Source of the DNA: Amaurobius ferox | Taxonomy: Eukaryota; Arthropoda; Arachnida; Araneae; Amaurobiidae | Assembly: GCA_951213105.1 (NCBI GenBank) | Contig: OX578137.1 | Location: forward strand, 75,057,104-75,121,103 | Direction: 5' to 3' | Length of the DNA stretch: 64,000 nucleotides | Shown: piece by piece, positions 45,321 to 58,700 of the stretch | Layout of the letters: the number at the start of each line of letters is the position of its first letter | Position numbering within the stretch: position 1 is the first letter of the stretch | The notes under the pieces: generated by a model | The model's database searches: none | What the model was told of the DNA's origin: nothing | The model's input: only the letters and a program-made list of their open reading frames with translations | Program-made: the position numbers and the translations under genes

Positions 45321-46840
45321 TTGCACATAAATTTTAAAGTAATTTTTTATGATAAAAATGACAAATATGTTATGTAATGCTGTTATTTATATTGCACTTG
45401 CGAGTGAAAAGATTTTTGGCGAGTAAACTTTGAGCTGAAATTTCTTTTCCTAGACTAATTAATAATAGAATAATTGACAAAGTTGTACATTCAAATACAG
45501 CCATAAAGAGAGATGGCCAGATAATGGTTGAGAAAGCCAGACAGCAGTGTATGTTATTTCTGCAGGTATTAACATTTTGCATACACATGATAACCGATAG
45601 ATATAGCAAAACTTGCACAAAATTAACTTAACATGCTTTGTTTGGAACATTAGTATTAAAATATTTAACTAGTTGAATTTTGCAAAAGGTACAGAAAAAG
45701 ATAGGATCTGTCACATTTTCCAAATAAAAGGAATGTAATTCTTCTCACTAAATTTATTACAAGTTACTTTATTTCTGTAATTTATTTAAAACATGAATAA
45801 TTTTCTACAATTACAAAATTTATTCTGAACATTATGTGAGCATATAGTGAATATTATGTTTATTGTAAATAATTTATTACTCTATGTATTATTGTTATTA
45901 AGTAGATTGTGTTATTACTTTAAATTAAAATGCTGTAATAATTTATTTTTAGTTTATAAACTAAAAGTAAATCAATATATTAAAACAAATCAATATCTTA
46001 AATGATAAAAATGTTTTAAGTAGGAGGCGTACAACATATATGTAATTTAAATTTTAGTAGCTACCATATTTATAGAATTTGCAGACCATCGATTGAGATG
46101 TGAAAATAACTATTAGTACGATGAACTTGTTCATATAAATTACCGTTTTAGATAAATTTTAATACAAGATCTCGTTATCGTATGATCATTAGTTTTATGG
46201 CATTTCATTGATTCCGAAAGATCTGTCTGACATCGATCTTCAATTTCATGTAACAGAACATAAATTTAAAATAATAGTACAAGGTTTCACTTCTATGAAA
46301 ATTACTAATTGTAAGATTTAACAATTTTCAATCTTTATAAGACATAAATTGAGAAATGGAGTTGTGCTAGAAAATGTATCAAATATAATACTTACCCTTA
46401 TGTAGAAAAGCTTTGTCCAGCTAAAACGTTCGTGTTTACTTTCTGAGCTAGGGTTGCCGTTCTACTGGTTTTAAGCCAATTTTGACAAGCATTGGCTGCA
46501 ATAATGGCCGGCTATTGGAAATCTGATGAACATATGTGAGAGTTAATTAAGGTATAAAATGTCAAAAAGTTTGGTGTGAATGATAAAACTTTGGTATTTT
46601 AATCTTTTGGCAGAGGAAAATTCAAAATAACTAGATTAGGAAACCAGTAAACAGCTATTAAAGCATCCTGATAGCCATGAGACGGCACTAATGCGCCATC
46701 TATTGAAGATTTGAAAAACTACAAATTACTTAGTTTGTTTCAGTTTTTAATTGATAGTTTATTATTTTATTAACCTTCCTCGTATTTTCCTCTGCCAAAA
46801 GATGCTTCATATTCCATTCTATCACCCCCTGCAAACTGCA
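45321..46840. other. Intergenic, AT-rich
   Basis: No repeat or gene recognised. Confidence 0.4.
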
Positions 46841-47420
46841 AAGAGATTTGAGCCCGCATTATTGCGTGGTTATGTTCAAGAAAATGTCCTATACTTTAAC
46901 ATGGGCGGAGAATAGTCGTAAACCGCCTTAAGCTACATAATTTCGTTTCATCGCCATCACATCTCTTTCAAAATTTAGAGCTGATGCATGTAACTAACTA
47001 AGTCGCTTTGGAAGAAGTTAAGTCGCAAACGCCGCCATATTTGAGTCGCATTCGGGAGATAAGTCGACTTAACTTTCAGTGCGAACGGGGTATAAGCGAC
47101 GCACGTCGCGTTTGCAGCTAGCTGCCTTCTGTGACGCCAAGTTGATGACATGCCCCAGCAATGATTTGAATTGTGCAATTCACAAGGGACGCTAAGTCTG
47201 CGTCAGTAGCTTGTCAATAAGAGGGACGCGAGTTTATGCTCAGGGTCGCCCATGGAGCGGAGGACACTACTCAAGTGAAAGGTCCAGGTCCAGATCCAGA
47301 CCTTCAATAATTTTTTTAAGCTGGAGAAAACAGGAAATATTTACATTGTAGATGCCACAATTTTTATGGGGACCTGCTGGCCCTGCCCAAAGAAATTTAA
47401 AACACTCACCCGGTCTGAAG
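46841..47420. other. GC-richer unclassified island
   Basis: CpG-rich against its surroundings (for example GCGACGCACGTCGCGTTTGC at 47096-47115). AGTCGCAAACGCC (47019) and CGTCGCGTTTGC (47104) are partly inverted. It could be an old PIF/Harbinger-like element or a CpG island; neither is shown. Confidence 0.3.
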
Positions 47421-48304
47421 ACTATTGATTCTTGGTCAGGTCACGCTCGAAATGATTTTTATTCAAATGTGTTTGTACAAAGAATTTAGATAAAGTTTTT
47501 AAAAATTTATATTTACATATAGCTGAACTCAACACAATAATCTCATGTACTCTATTAAAATTCACTTATAAATTTTTCAAGGAATAGATACGCTCAAAAC
47601 TCTAGTTTCTATTCTGGTTAAATCTTAAGACAGATAAAATACAACATATCTTAAATATTTTTACTCTTGTGAATGGATAATTTCACTATTAGTTGTCCCC
47701 GTGACAACATACTATTCTAAAATGGAGACACAAAACTCTAAAATAAAGTGTTATGCCAGCCCTATATGAATAAAACAGCTGTCGAACAATGATTAATTTC
47801 CGGGCGTATGAATTCACAGATACCGGAAATAGGAACCGAAAGGCGGAGAAAACGTCGCGCAGACCACAAAATTTTGCGAAATAATAAAAAAAAAATTATG
47901 ACGCAGTTTCAACAAAGAACAAGGCTGTATAAACTGTAAGGAATGATAACATTTCTTCCCACATGTTTTTTACAAGCTAAAATCTGCACAAATACAACGG
48001 CTAATACATAATGATATCTTTAACTCCAATAATGTACATGCTTTTCATACACCCCACAAATGTACATGCTTTTCATACATCATAGATCATACATTTCTTC
48101 AACAGGATATGTTACAAAAAAAAATTACAATTTTTGATTTATGTGGTTTTTCCCGCCACGTCTAAATATTATCAGTGAAAAGTCTATTCTATCGAACAAC
48201 TGCTGCCTAAATAGTAAATGAATTTTAGCCAATCAGGTTGATCCGCACAAAGATATCTTTTTTTCCCCCTTCTCATTTGCATCCCGATCGCCTCATACAG
48301 AGTG
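47421..48304. other. Intergenic, nothing recognised
   Basis: AT-rich; ATGTACATGCTTTTCATACA is repeated at 48031 and 48061. No gene. Confidence 0.4.
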
Positions 48305-49135
48305 GAAAAAAAGGAGAATCCTTGTGCTTAGTCCTTCCGAAAGATTTGCGGTTGGGAAAGGAAGGTACGGTCCCTATGGATGCCTCCCCTACTGGGTTTC
48401 GATCTAAATTAGGTAGTACTGTCACGGCCATTCAAATAGATACCTTAGGGTTAGGGGTGGTGCAGCCTAGCAGTTAGTCCGCGGGGACGACCCGAGTTCG
48501 ATTTCCGTCTCTGCCCATCCCCACACGGGGTTATTCTAGGTGGCCTTGGGTGAGGCAGTATATCTGAGAGGGCTCTGGCTTTAATAGCCTCAGATCCACC
48601 TCACCTAAGTGGTACACTAATCTGTGGATTGACTCGGGCGGGTCTCGGTAATTGTGAAGCAGACTCTTCCTGGTGGCGTAGAGGAACTGTGTCTTTGTGG
48701 CCTGTTTCCAGATCCTTCGGCGACTGGGATCGGGACACGGCGGGTCCATCTTTGAACCTCGTCCGGTGAATGGTTTCGCTGACCTCTCTCCCCTGGTCGT
48801 GGTCTTGCTGGGTGGTTGATATGTTAGCCTGCTGACCCCTCGTAGTGGCACAAACCCTATGGTTGTCACGGAGGTAGTGAGCCTCGTCTCTATCCAAACT
48901 GTTTACGCGGAGTACGGGCGCCGTAAATATGTGGATCCGTAAGTCCTTACGAGAGGTTGGTGGTAGGGGAATAAAGGTACGCTTTCTGTGGATGCCGTCT
49001 CCACTGGGTCAAGGCTATCTAAAATTATTCCAAGGCTTATTCTAGGTGGCTTTGACTGGGTTCCGTAATAAATTGGGTGGCACTTCCCGGACGTCTGAAC
49101 AGATACCTTACACTTTCGGATTGATCGGACGATCT
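48305..49135 (+). repeat. Mosaic of old SINE fragments
   Basis: Body pieces at 48330-48440 and 48890-49135 (CGGAGTACGG.., GGTTGGTGGTAGGGGA, GGTGGCACTTCC). A tRNA-like head with CAGCCTAGCAGTTAGTCCGC and GAGTTCGATTTCC lies at 48455-48515. The middle (48540-48880) is GC-rich and seems to belong to another SINE subfamily. Confidence 0.65.
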
Positions 49136-49704
49136 GGGTAGAAAATAAGGTAAATGTTCAAGGTCAAGGATCAAGGTCGGAGAGATCAGTGAAGTACCCA
49201 GGAGAGGAAATTTCCTCCCTTTAAACTTCAGACTAAAAGGAAAGATAGCATAAGAGTGACAGTGTAGAAAAATAGATAGACTAAAAGTGTGCTCGGGGGG
49301 GGGGGGGCCGCAGTACCAAGCTAAATGTTCTGAATTGGACACCTTGAGCCTTCATGAAGGTTGTACATGCGCTGTACTGGTCCTCAGTGTCCTTATTCAA
49401 TGCTTTGGAAGACAAATATATGTCCTCAACAACTTTCAAACACTGGAAAACGAACGCCGTTATCGATTTCAGCGTCACCTTGCGGTGTTTCAAAAAGGGC
49501 CATTCTGTCAAGTCAGAACTCAATGTTAAAAACTATTCAGCTGAATTACAACTAAATATGCGCCTTTTTTAATAAATTGCAAAATATTTGAATTTGTGTT
49601 TTTTGTCGCATGGTTTATGTCTATCGTAAATATTAAATACTTATTGAGGATAATTTTCGCTTCAAGGGTCTGTTTTTCGTATATTTTGCTGTGAAAATAT
49701 TAAC
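49136..49704 (+). other. Upstream flank of the ndc1 homologue
   Basis: Contains a G-run (49297-49308). No TATA box or other core promoter motif can be assigned. An in-frame TAA lies upstream of the chosen ATG. Confidence 0.35.
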
Positions 49705-49722
49705 ATGTGGTTCAGAAATGAG
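49705..49722 (+). CDS. ndc1: ndc1 exon 1 (18-bp coding part)
   Basis: ATGTGGTTCAGAAATGAG then GTAAGA; codes MWFRNE. In-frame TAA upstream. Another 5' exon with a different start is possible. Confidence 0.6.
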
Positions 49723-52700
49723 GTAAGATTGGTTACATTGTAATTTGAAACAATTTTCACTTAAAGTTCTCATAGTGGCTATTTGTTTTAATCTTTAATG
49801 TAAAATTGTACTATTTATTTTTATTTTAGGAACTGTATCCTCGGTTTCTTCGAAGTATACTGTGGATGATGCTTGCACAAAAGGTTTTTATAAGTTGTTG
49901 TATGTTGGTCTTCAAGATTATATCATGGAATCCTGTTTACAGTTTAACAGGTAAATATAAACGAGTATTTTACGAATTCTGTTATTTGTATTCTTTTATA
50001 ATTAATACTTTTTGTTTGATATTTGTGTACTTTTGCTAAAGCTGTGTAACCAAGTGCATGATTTATTAAAATTGGTTAGTAGAAAGCTAGTCCATTCATC
50101 ACACCCTGGGAGATGAACTTATGCATTTATTTGTCTATGAAATGTCAACAAAGAACTAAAGACCAAATGCATGAAAACTATTGATTGCCAAGTCTGCATG
50201 TACAACTGCTTTACTTTGTGTTGTGGGTGCACCATGACCAATTTTGGAAACTGGATTTCCTTTTGACAACTGGATTCCTCAACCTGGTTGTTAAATTGGA
50301 TGCTTAATGATGCTCTCCTACATTAGCAATCTGAATACTAAGGTGTAAATATATTTATACCTCACTGTCCCATTTACTTGATGGATATAAACTTACTAAT
50401 ACAGTTGTTAACTCTTGATTATCCAGGAGTGGTTTATCTGTGACCTTGTGGTAATATTGTTTAGTTACTGAAATGTAAGGTTTCTAATCAGGCATGCTTA
50501 TTGAAGTTTTAACGATTGATCAGAAATTTGAAATTGTTAATAAATGTGATAAAGGTTCTACGAGAAAATAGATTTGTTTAGAATATAAAATAGGGGTTCA
50601 TACCAGTTCATACTCCATAATGAAAAATGAAAAGCAATGAAACTGTCAGTGTATGAAGTGTTAGATAAGACTTTACTAGATTGGTTTTGTCAACATTAAA
50701 TTAAGCTTCAGGAATACCCTGTTTCTGACCCTACAATTGCTTGAGTACCTTGAAGAACAAGATGATGCGTTATTAGCTGATAAGCTTGTTTTATCCCGAC
50801 TGCAATCTTGAATCAAATAAACATGTTTTGCTGTGATTAAAAAGCAGATTCAAGTAACTGATTATTTTAAGAAGATTTAAACAAGTAACTTTTGAGTACA
50901 TGTATTTATGTGCTTGCAATATTAACAAGTAATAATTACAACTGAATAAAACATAACACTTATATTATGTGTGCATTTTGTGGTTCAAATTATTTTTTCC
51001 TGTAAAATTTAGATTATCTGCAAATTTTATTATCTGAGAAACTTATACGCCATCCGCCGTGTTCACGCGGAGTACGATCACGTTAAACATGTGGGTCCGT
51101 AAGTCCTTCCGAGAGGTTGGTGGTAGGGGAAGGAGGGTACGGTCCCTGTGGATGCCTCCCCCACTGGGTTCCGGTCTAAATTGGGTGGCACTTCCCGGCT
51201 GTCCAAACAGTTACCTTACACCTTTCTGGTAGGTCGGACGGTCGGGGTCTCAACAACCCATTGCCATCCGGGCGGGGTAGCCCATTGGTTAGCGCGCTGC
51301 AGTTGCACTTGGTAGGCCCGGGTTCGATTCCAGCCACTGCCAAAACTGCCGCCGTGTTCATGCGGAGTACGATCACGTTAAACATGTGGGTCCGAAAGTC
51401 CTTCCGAGAGGTTGATGGTAGGGGAAGGAGGGTACGGTCCCTGTGGATGCCTCCCCCACTGGGTTCCGGTCTAAATTGGGTGGCACTTCCCGACCGTCCA
51501 AACAGTTACCTTACACCTTTCTGGTAGGTCGGACGGTCTGGGTTTCAACAACAACAACCCATTGCCATCCGTGCTACTCTTCCGTGCTACTCTTAGTCTT
51601 CGGACGAGTCGGTTGGCCTGGGCTTTCGACCCATTGCCATCCGGCCATCCATTAAGTTGCTCTATGTCTTAGGATGAGTCGGATGGTCTGGGCTTTCAAC
51701 ACCCATTGTCATGGATAATTGGGAGTTGTACATATGGCAATCACTGCAGCATAAAGAGTTGGCAATCTTTTTTGAAATTTAACAGAAAAATTTCCGATTT
51801 TTGCCTGATCTTCTGATTAGAAAAAACATTTTCTGTTTTTAATAAGATATATTTGTAAGAGGATCTGTAATCTACCTAGTGTCTGCGCACCAATTTTGCA
51901 TAATTTTTACTTAGCTGATAAAATCTGCTATAAATATTGTGGATATTCTTAGCTTGACTTATGCTAAGCTAAACCTATTCTTACACACAATCTTTCTGAT
52001 TCAATTCCAGTAATCAAAAAATTTCATTCAGATTTGCAAATATATTAGTATAATTGAAAATGACAGTTTACCAAATTTTTGCACTAAATTGAATTGATAT
52101 TTAACAGCACTCTTTTTTCTTTTTTCACAAATACAATCCCATGAATTATATTACAGACTGAAAGCATCAATTCCATCCATGTTCATTTACAGATTATTTC
52201 AATTTAGGTTAACATAACATTTGTTTTTTTATGATATGTTACACTATTGATTAATATTTTATCAAAATATTTAATATTTTTAAAGAGCAATTTCACATTT
52301 AGAGATTAAGGGGTGCGGTAGCCCATTGGTTAGCGCGCTGGAGTTGCATTCGGTAGGCCCGGGTTCGATTCCAGCCACTGCCAAAACTGCCGCTGTGTTC
52401 ACGCGGAGTACGATCACGTTAAACATGTGGGTCCGTAAGTCCTTCCGAGAGGTTGGTGGTAGGGGAAAGAGGGTACGGTCCCTGTGGATGCCTCCCTCAC
52501 TGGGTTCCGGTCAAAATTGGGTGGCACTTCCCGGCCGTCCTAACAGTTACCTTACACCTTTCTGGTAGGTCGGACGGTCTGGGTCTCAACAACAACAACA
52601 TTTAGAGATTAAATGTCTGAGTAGTGCAACTTGCACGACAATCATCTGTTATCCTTTTTCATATTCATTTTATTTCAATTTTTATAAATGTAACTTTTAT

Positions 52701-55700
52701 TTCTTCATAATATTTTTCTCTATTGATGAATATTTTATTAAAATACTAAACAAATTACCAGGTCTGGCTCAAGGTTTTCAGCCACCCCATGTGGAAATCA
52801 AATTTGCTGCCCCCTACCCTTATTCATTTCTTGGTTAATCTTTACGAGATAGAATAATAAATAAAAATTGCTAAATTCTCATGTTTTGATCCATTTGGGT
52901 CTGGTTGTTTGTCAAGTGAATGGATTTTTTTATGGAATTAAACTTTTAATGGAACTTTCAGGGGAATTTATTTCAGTTTTAAATAAGAAATGTGCAATAT
53001 CTTAAGAACAAAACATGTTTGCATCATATAAATGAAGCCATTCGATTTAAAATTTAAAAGAAAAAAATCTGATATGTGCAACATAACTTCTCCAAAAATT
53101 GACAAATTTTGATATTTTTGTAAATAATTTTGAATAATTTCTTTTAACTGCATCTTACTGAAAATCAATAGGATTTTTGTTGATCAATTAAGGTAATCAT
53201 ATTAAATTTCATATAATTTGCTTCATTATTTCGAGATGTACCATCAACCAAGATAAGAATGAACCCTTTTTTGTAGTTTTCATCAAATATCCTTCCAATT
53301 TTATGTAAAAAATTATGTGGAAATATTTTTATACATAAATTTTAATAATATCTTTCATTTTAGTTTGTTAAATTTTCTTTTAATTTTATAGATTACTCGG
53401 GACAAAAATAAAAGGGGGAGGGGGTCAGAGTTATTTGGTGTTTGGGAACTTGTTTAACTTTGATCCCTTGTTATTTTTTACACGTAAGTCAATTTAGAAC
53501 TCCATTAGGGTCGCTGTTAATGTTCAGTAAGGTAGCTATGACTATAAGGTAGAATGGGGGTCAATTTTACCCGTGAAAATTTCTCCTATTTTTAGGGAGT
53601 TACAAATTAAATTCATGTATGTTCAATACAGACAAATAAGATTTTAATTTATAAAGATTAAGCAAATACATTTCAAAACTTTTAAGAGCTTTCTAAACCT
53701 TAAATAATGAAAGTGTTTGCTATTATAAATTTTCTACAAAACGATGTGTATTAAATGGTAAAATTCTTAATAGTGCCAAAAGCTTATAGTGACAATGTCA
53801 TCTACAAGCAGATTATCTAATCTGGCAAACAAAAATCATTTTCATCTGACAATAGGCTGATATCTTCAAGATCAGATGAATCAGATGAGAAATCAAAACG
53901 TTTATTAACTACAACTTTAAATGCCTTGAGCACTTTTGTTTAGATGTTCCACTGGGTTTTTCTGCTTTCATGTCATGTGTCTGCTTTCTGTCAAAAAATT
54001 GTTTTTCAATACTGCAAGAGCCTTCTTTGTAGGTTTAACAGTCAATGACTTGCTGGTACTTGGCATGTCAGCAGCAAGAACTGCTTTGCCAGAGCTCACA
54101 ACGATCTTCCGTTTTTTTGGGAACAGGACCAATCAAATTTTTTTACAAAAATTTTAACTAACACAACACATTGACTCAAGCATTGCGGGAATGATGAATC
54201 ACTTTTGAGAAAATTGTAAATAAAATGGTAAAAATTTGAATATATAATATATATTATACTATATATACAGGGTATCCCAAAGAGATTGAAACACGCTTTA
54301 ATTCTTTACCTGTTTGGAGATAAGTGGGCAATGTAAATTACAAAAATGTTGAAAGTAAGGTAGGATATAAGACTGTTAATGAAATAGTCCTCCCATTAAT
54401 TTTCAAAAAGTTGCACTTTTTAAATTTTTATACATATGACCCCCTTAGATAAATTTGGTCAATCAGAAATTTTTTATTTTTAATGAAACAAGATCATTTA
54501 AAAACCCGTATATCTGTATCTTTAAAATTGAGTGAGTTATATTTAATTGAAAATTGAACATTGTGAATGGGGACCATATATCAAATTAGAAATGTAAATT
54601 TGTGACATATCACAATAAAGATAAAACTGGATGATAATACATAGGAGGGTAATATTATAGAAGTATAACTGGATGATAATGCATTATGGGGTCGTCTTCG
54701 AACACTAGTTTATAATACTCGTCCACTAAACGCAATTAACCTTAAACAAAAGATAATTGATGCTTGCAACAATATTAGTTGTGAAGAACTCTAAAATATT
54801 TACAGAAGCATTATTAGAAGAGCTCAGTTATGCATTGGAGTTAAAGGAAAACATTTTGAGAATGCTTTGTGAATTGCATTTTGTGAATTGTATTTGTAAC
54901 GCAATTTGCCCCTTTATCAGTGGTCTTCTATCAATGTATGCATATTTTACTTATGTGTCCCAACCGCGTAGTGAGTCCCACTGCTTTATATGATCTCTGT
55001 CTGTGTAATGCGTTATTTAGATGCATTTGTAATAAAAAATTTTGACACATATTAACATATTTTTGATCTAAACTGTTTCCATCGTCAATTTGTTTATGAT
55101 CTCTATTTTCACTGATGAAACAGGTACGGAAAAGTTGCAGAAATCAGTTTTTTTCCTTTATCATAATTCAGTTGATTTTAAAGATACAGATATGCAGTAT
55201 TTTTTAATAATCTTGTTTCATTAAAAGTAAAAATTTTTTGATTGACCAAATTTGTCTAAGGGGGTCGTATAAAAATTTAAAAAGTGTAACTTTTTGAAAA
55301 TTAATGGGAGGACTGTTTCATTAACATAGTTTTATTTTCTACTTTACTTTCAACATTTTTGCAATTTACATTGCCCACTTACTTATATCCAACAGGTAAA
55401 GAATAAAAGCATATTTCAATCTTTTTGGGACACTCTGTATATGTTTTCTAAAATGTACAAGATACAAAGAAGGCATTTTATTGCACTCTTTTTATTTTAC
55501 TTATTTCGTTCCTACTGTAGAGAATGACCCTATATAAAACCCACAAAACATGTTTAAATGCAATTTTTTTCTGGGTGTCAATGTTACCCAGATGGAGAAA
55601 AAAAAATAAGGGAGTCAATGTTACAACAATGTTTTAAAAAATTAATTTTTTTGTTTGAAATATGTTTTCTAGAAAAATGAAATAATGTTAAATATTCATT

Positions 55701-58700
55701 AAAATAAAATAAATAAATTAGACCATTTTTGACCCCCATGTGCCTAGGGCTTATTTCCTCTTCTGCTCACGGAAAGTTTTTTTCAAAATTTTCTTGTCTT
55801 AAGTTATAAAAATTTTATAAAGTGATTGAATTCAATTTTTAATTTCATAACATATGCACTATCAAGTAAAAATATTAGGCTATGGCATAGAGTTTTTTTT
55901 ATTTAAAACCACCTGTGATAGTCAAAAATCAACTTTGTAAGCAAAATTGACTCCAGGGGGCAATGTTACCCCTGTGGGGTCAGAATTACCCCAGTTGACG
56001 GTACATAACCGTCCCAGTGGAAAAGTAAAGTTTCTAATATCTTTAGAATGGCTAGCAATATTGTGTAACCTGGAACTATCTACCTAATTTCATAGACACG
56101 TCATTTAGATTTTCCACTACAGCATGCACTGATGGACACACAGACATTGCCTTTTATTAATATTATTCAAAATCAACATAGATCTTCATGTAATATATGA
56201 AACTAATAATCATGTCATTGGTACTTCTAATTACATTAGGCCTATGTTATTCCGAGATCTTAATTCGAACCTGCTGACAAAACTATCTTTTTGTGCCTCT
56301 TTTTATATCAAGACCATATTTGAAAGATAGGTCATTTGAAATTTCAGAAAACATTTTTATCTTTTGCTTCAGATCTAAGATTGTTTGTTGGTTTTGGTTT
56401 GCATTTAAATTTTTTGTACAACTTTCTTATTCCTTATATATACACATGATTTTTTCGCTCTTTTTTTTAGAATGGATTCTCTGTACTTTTCATTGGAAAA
56501 CAGTTTTTTATCAAATCATTCTAGCTTTAACTATAGTTGGTTTTGGTGTTTTGAATATCCGTTTCTGTGCAGGTAAGTCTTCTTTAGTTTTTTGTGTGAT
56601 ATATTTTCTGTATTTTTTTTTATTGAAGTTATATGTACTTTTAGTTTTTATTTATCTTTTATAAGTGTTAAATTATTATTTTTTTAATTTGGATTACAAA
56701 GAGACATTGTTTTCATGTTCGTAATATTTTTTGACCAAATTTTAAATTTAAAAAGAAAAAAATGTAGTGAGTAACACTCTTACTCATTACACATTATATC
56801 ACATTTTTCGCATATTTCGAATGGGAAAATGTTGATGTGTTATGTGTCATGATGGTACAAGCTACCTTAAGGAATGGTTTCAATATTATTTTTAATCTAA
56901 AATGTCATTTTTTTCACTTTTTTAATAGACTTTTTTACAATACAGTTTAAACGGTATATGAAAACAGAAGGTACAATACTTACTGAGGTTGGCAGATACT
57001 TTTAATTATATCACAAACAGCCCAACTGAGCGATGACAAGTATATGCCCTCTGTAGAAAGTTCTGAAAAGTATGCAACTCATGAAATTGTTAAGCAATAA
57101 TGAATTCCCAAGCATCTTCCCAAGCATTTTGCAAAAGGTTGTAAATTTGAATAATTTTCGAAAAATACTTTATACAGACTGATAATTATTTTTATCAAAT
57201 CTCAACTGTAGGGAAATAACATTGATTTCTGTGTTGATCTGTGTCATTTTTTTAAATTGTACCACATACAATATACAGTAAAACCTCGATTATCCAACGT
57301 AATTGGGACCAAACCTACACTGGATAACTGAAATTTCCGGATAATAGAGAATTTTTCAATAGTCGTCTAGTTTAATATGTAATTTTGTCATCAAACTGCT
57401 ATTATGACTATTTAAACTGCTAAATAAATATCTAAATTCAAATTACAGTACAGTATAGTAGTACATGAAAATTTATTTTAAAACAAAAAACTTACAATGA
57501 TTTAAATGGAAGCTTCATTTGGCGTAAATTGGTCATCCTTTGTCGTGCAGCTCTGTCACGAAGTTTTTTTAAAAGCATTAGTTCATAGGAATCACACTGT
57601 TCTTGTTGTTCTAACCAAGCAAAGCCTTTTGAAAAACACTCAAAAGCATCATTGTTACTAATCTTTACTTGGGAATCATTCTCACCTTCATCATCATCTT
57701 CTTCTTTGTCTTCTTTTGAAGAATGTCGGACTTCTGTGATAATTTCCTCATCATTAAGCAACTGGAAGCTTGCATCTTCCGTGTCACAAATCAACCAATC
57801 TGTGATTTCTTTGATCCCACAGTTTTAAAAACTTGACATCGTGCTAAAAATGTTTGAAAATTCAGTAACACCATCTTTCGCAATGTCTGTAACAATTTCA
57901 TCTGCGCCAGTTAAAAAATTCAGTAAAAGTTTTCTCCAACTTCGTCTTAGTGTCAATTGCAGCATACATTCCCATGCTTCACTGATCATATAAATGCAGT
58001 CTTTAATGTTGACAGATTTCCAAAACTCTAGTATTGAAACTGTAGATGCAGATTCTCCTTCAAAACATAATTCAAAAAGCAGGGAGTGCTTTTGTTTAGA
58101 ACAGGGACAAAGGAAGGACAGGGAAAAGAAAAAAGTCAGGAAACCGACGTTGGTTAACGGAGCATTCGGGTTAAACGAGGGTCAGATAATCGAGGTTCTA
58201 CTGTATATATATATATATACAAGGTAGGATAAAAACATTTGGAGGCTGTGTTGATATCTCCAACTCTGATTAGAGGAGAAGGGAACTATTTTACCGTGGT
58301 GTAGAGGCACATGTGACACGAGATGTGAAAAGGAAGAAACAAGTCCGCAGTGCAGATTTTTTCCAGACAATGTGTGTTAGTGAACTTTAGACGTTTGCGT
58401 TCGTTGAAAACGGAAATGGCGTTTGAAGAACAATGTGCGAATATCAAATTCTGCCAGTGTTTGAGAAAACCGCCGACAGAAACATTGCGCCATGTTTCAG
58501 CAGGTGTACAGTGAGAGAGCAATGTGTCCTGCAAAGGTGTTTTCATGGCACTCCCAATTCACGGACGGCCGTGAATCCGTAGAAGACAATCCGTGGACTG
58601 GGCGGCCGTCAACATCTATTACAAAGCACAACATTCGAAAGTTGGTGGAAATTGTGTGTGCCAACCAACGTCAAACCATCAACGTCATTGCTGAAAAAGC

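Noticed and set aside
48531..48897. Two overlapping minus-strand open frames of about 100 codons
   Set aside because: They lie in a mosaic of SINE fragments and have no protein motif.
51275..51345. Functional tRNA genes at SINE heads (also 33890-33945, 52315-52385, 31605-31680)
   Set aside because: A and B boxes are present but the cloverleaf stems do not close and each head is joined to a SINE body.
56293..56664. A 123-codon hydrophobic open frame as a separate gene
   Set aside because: It is ndc1 exon 3 plus read-through of its intron sequence; splice sites and phase fit the exon.
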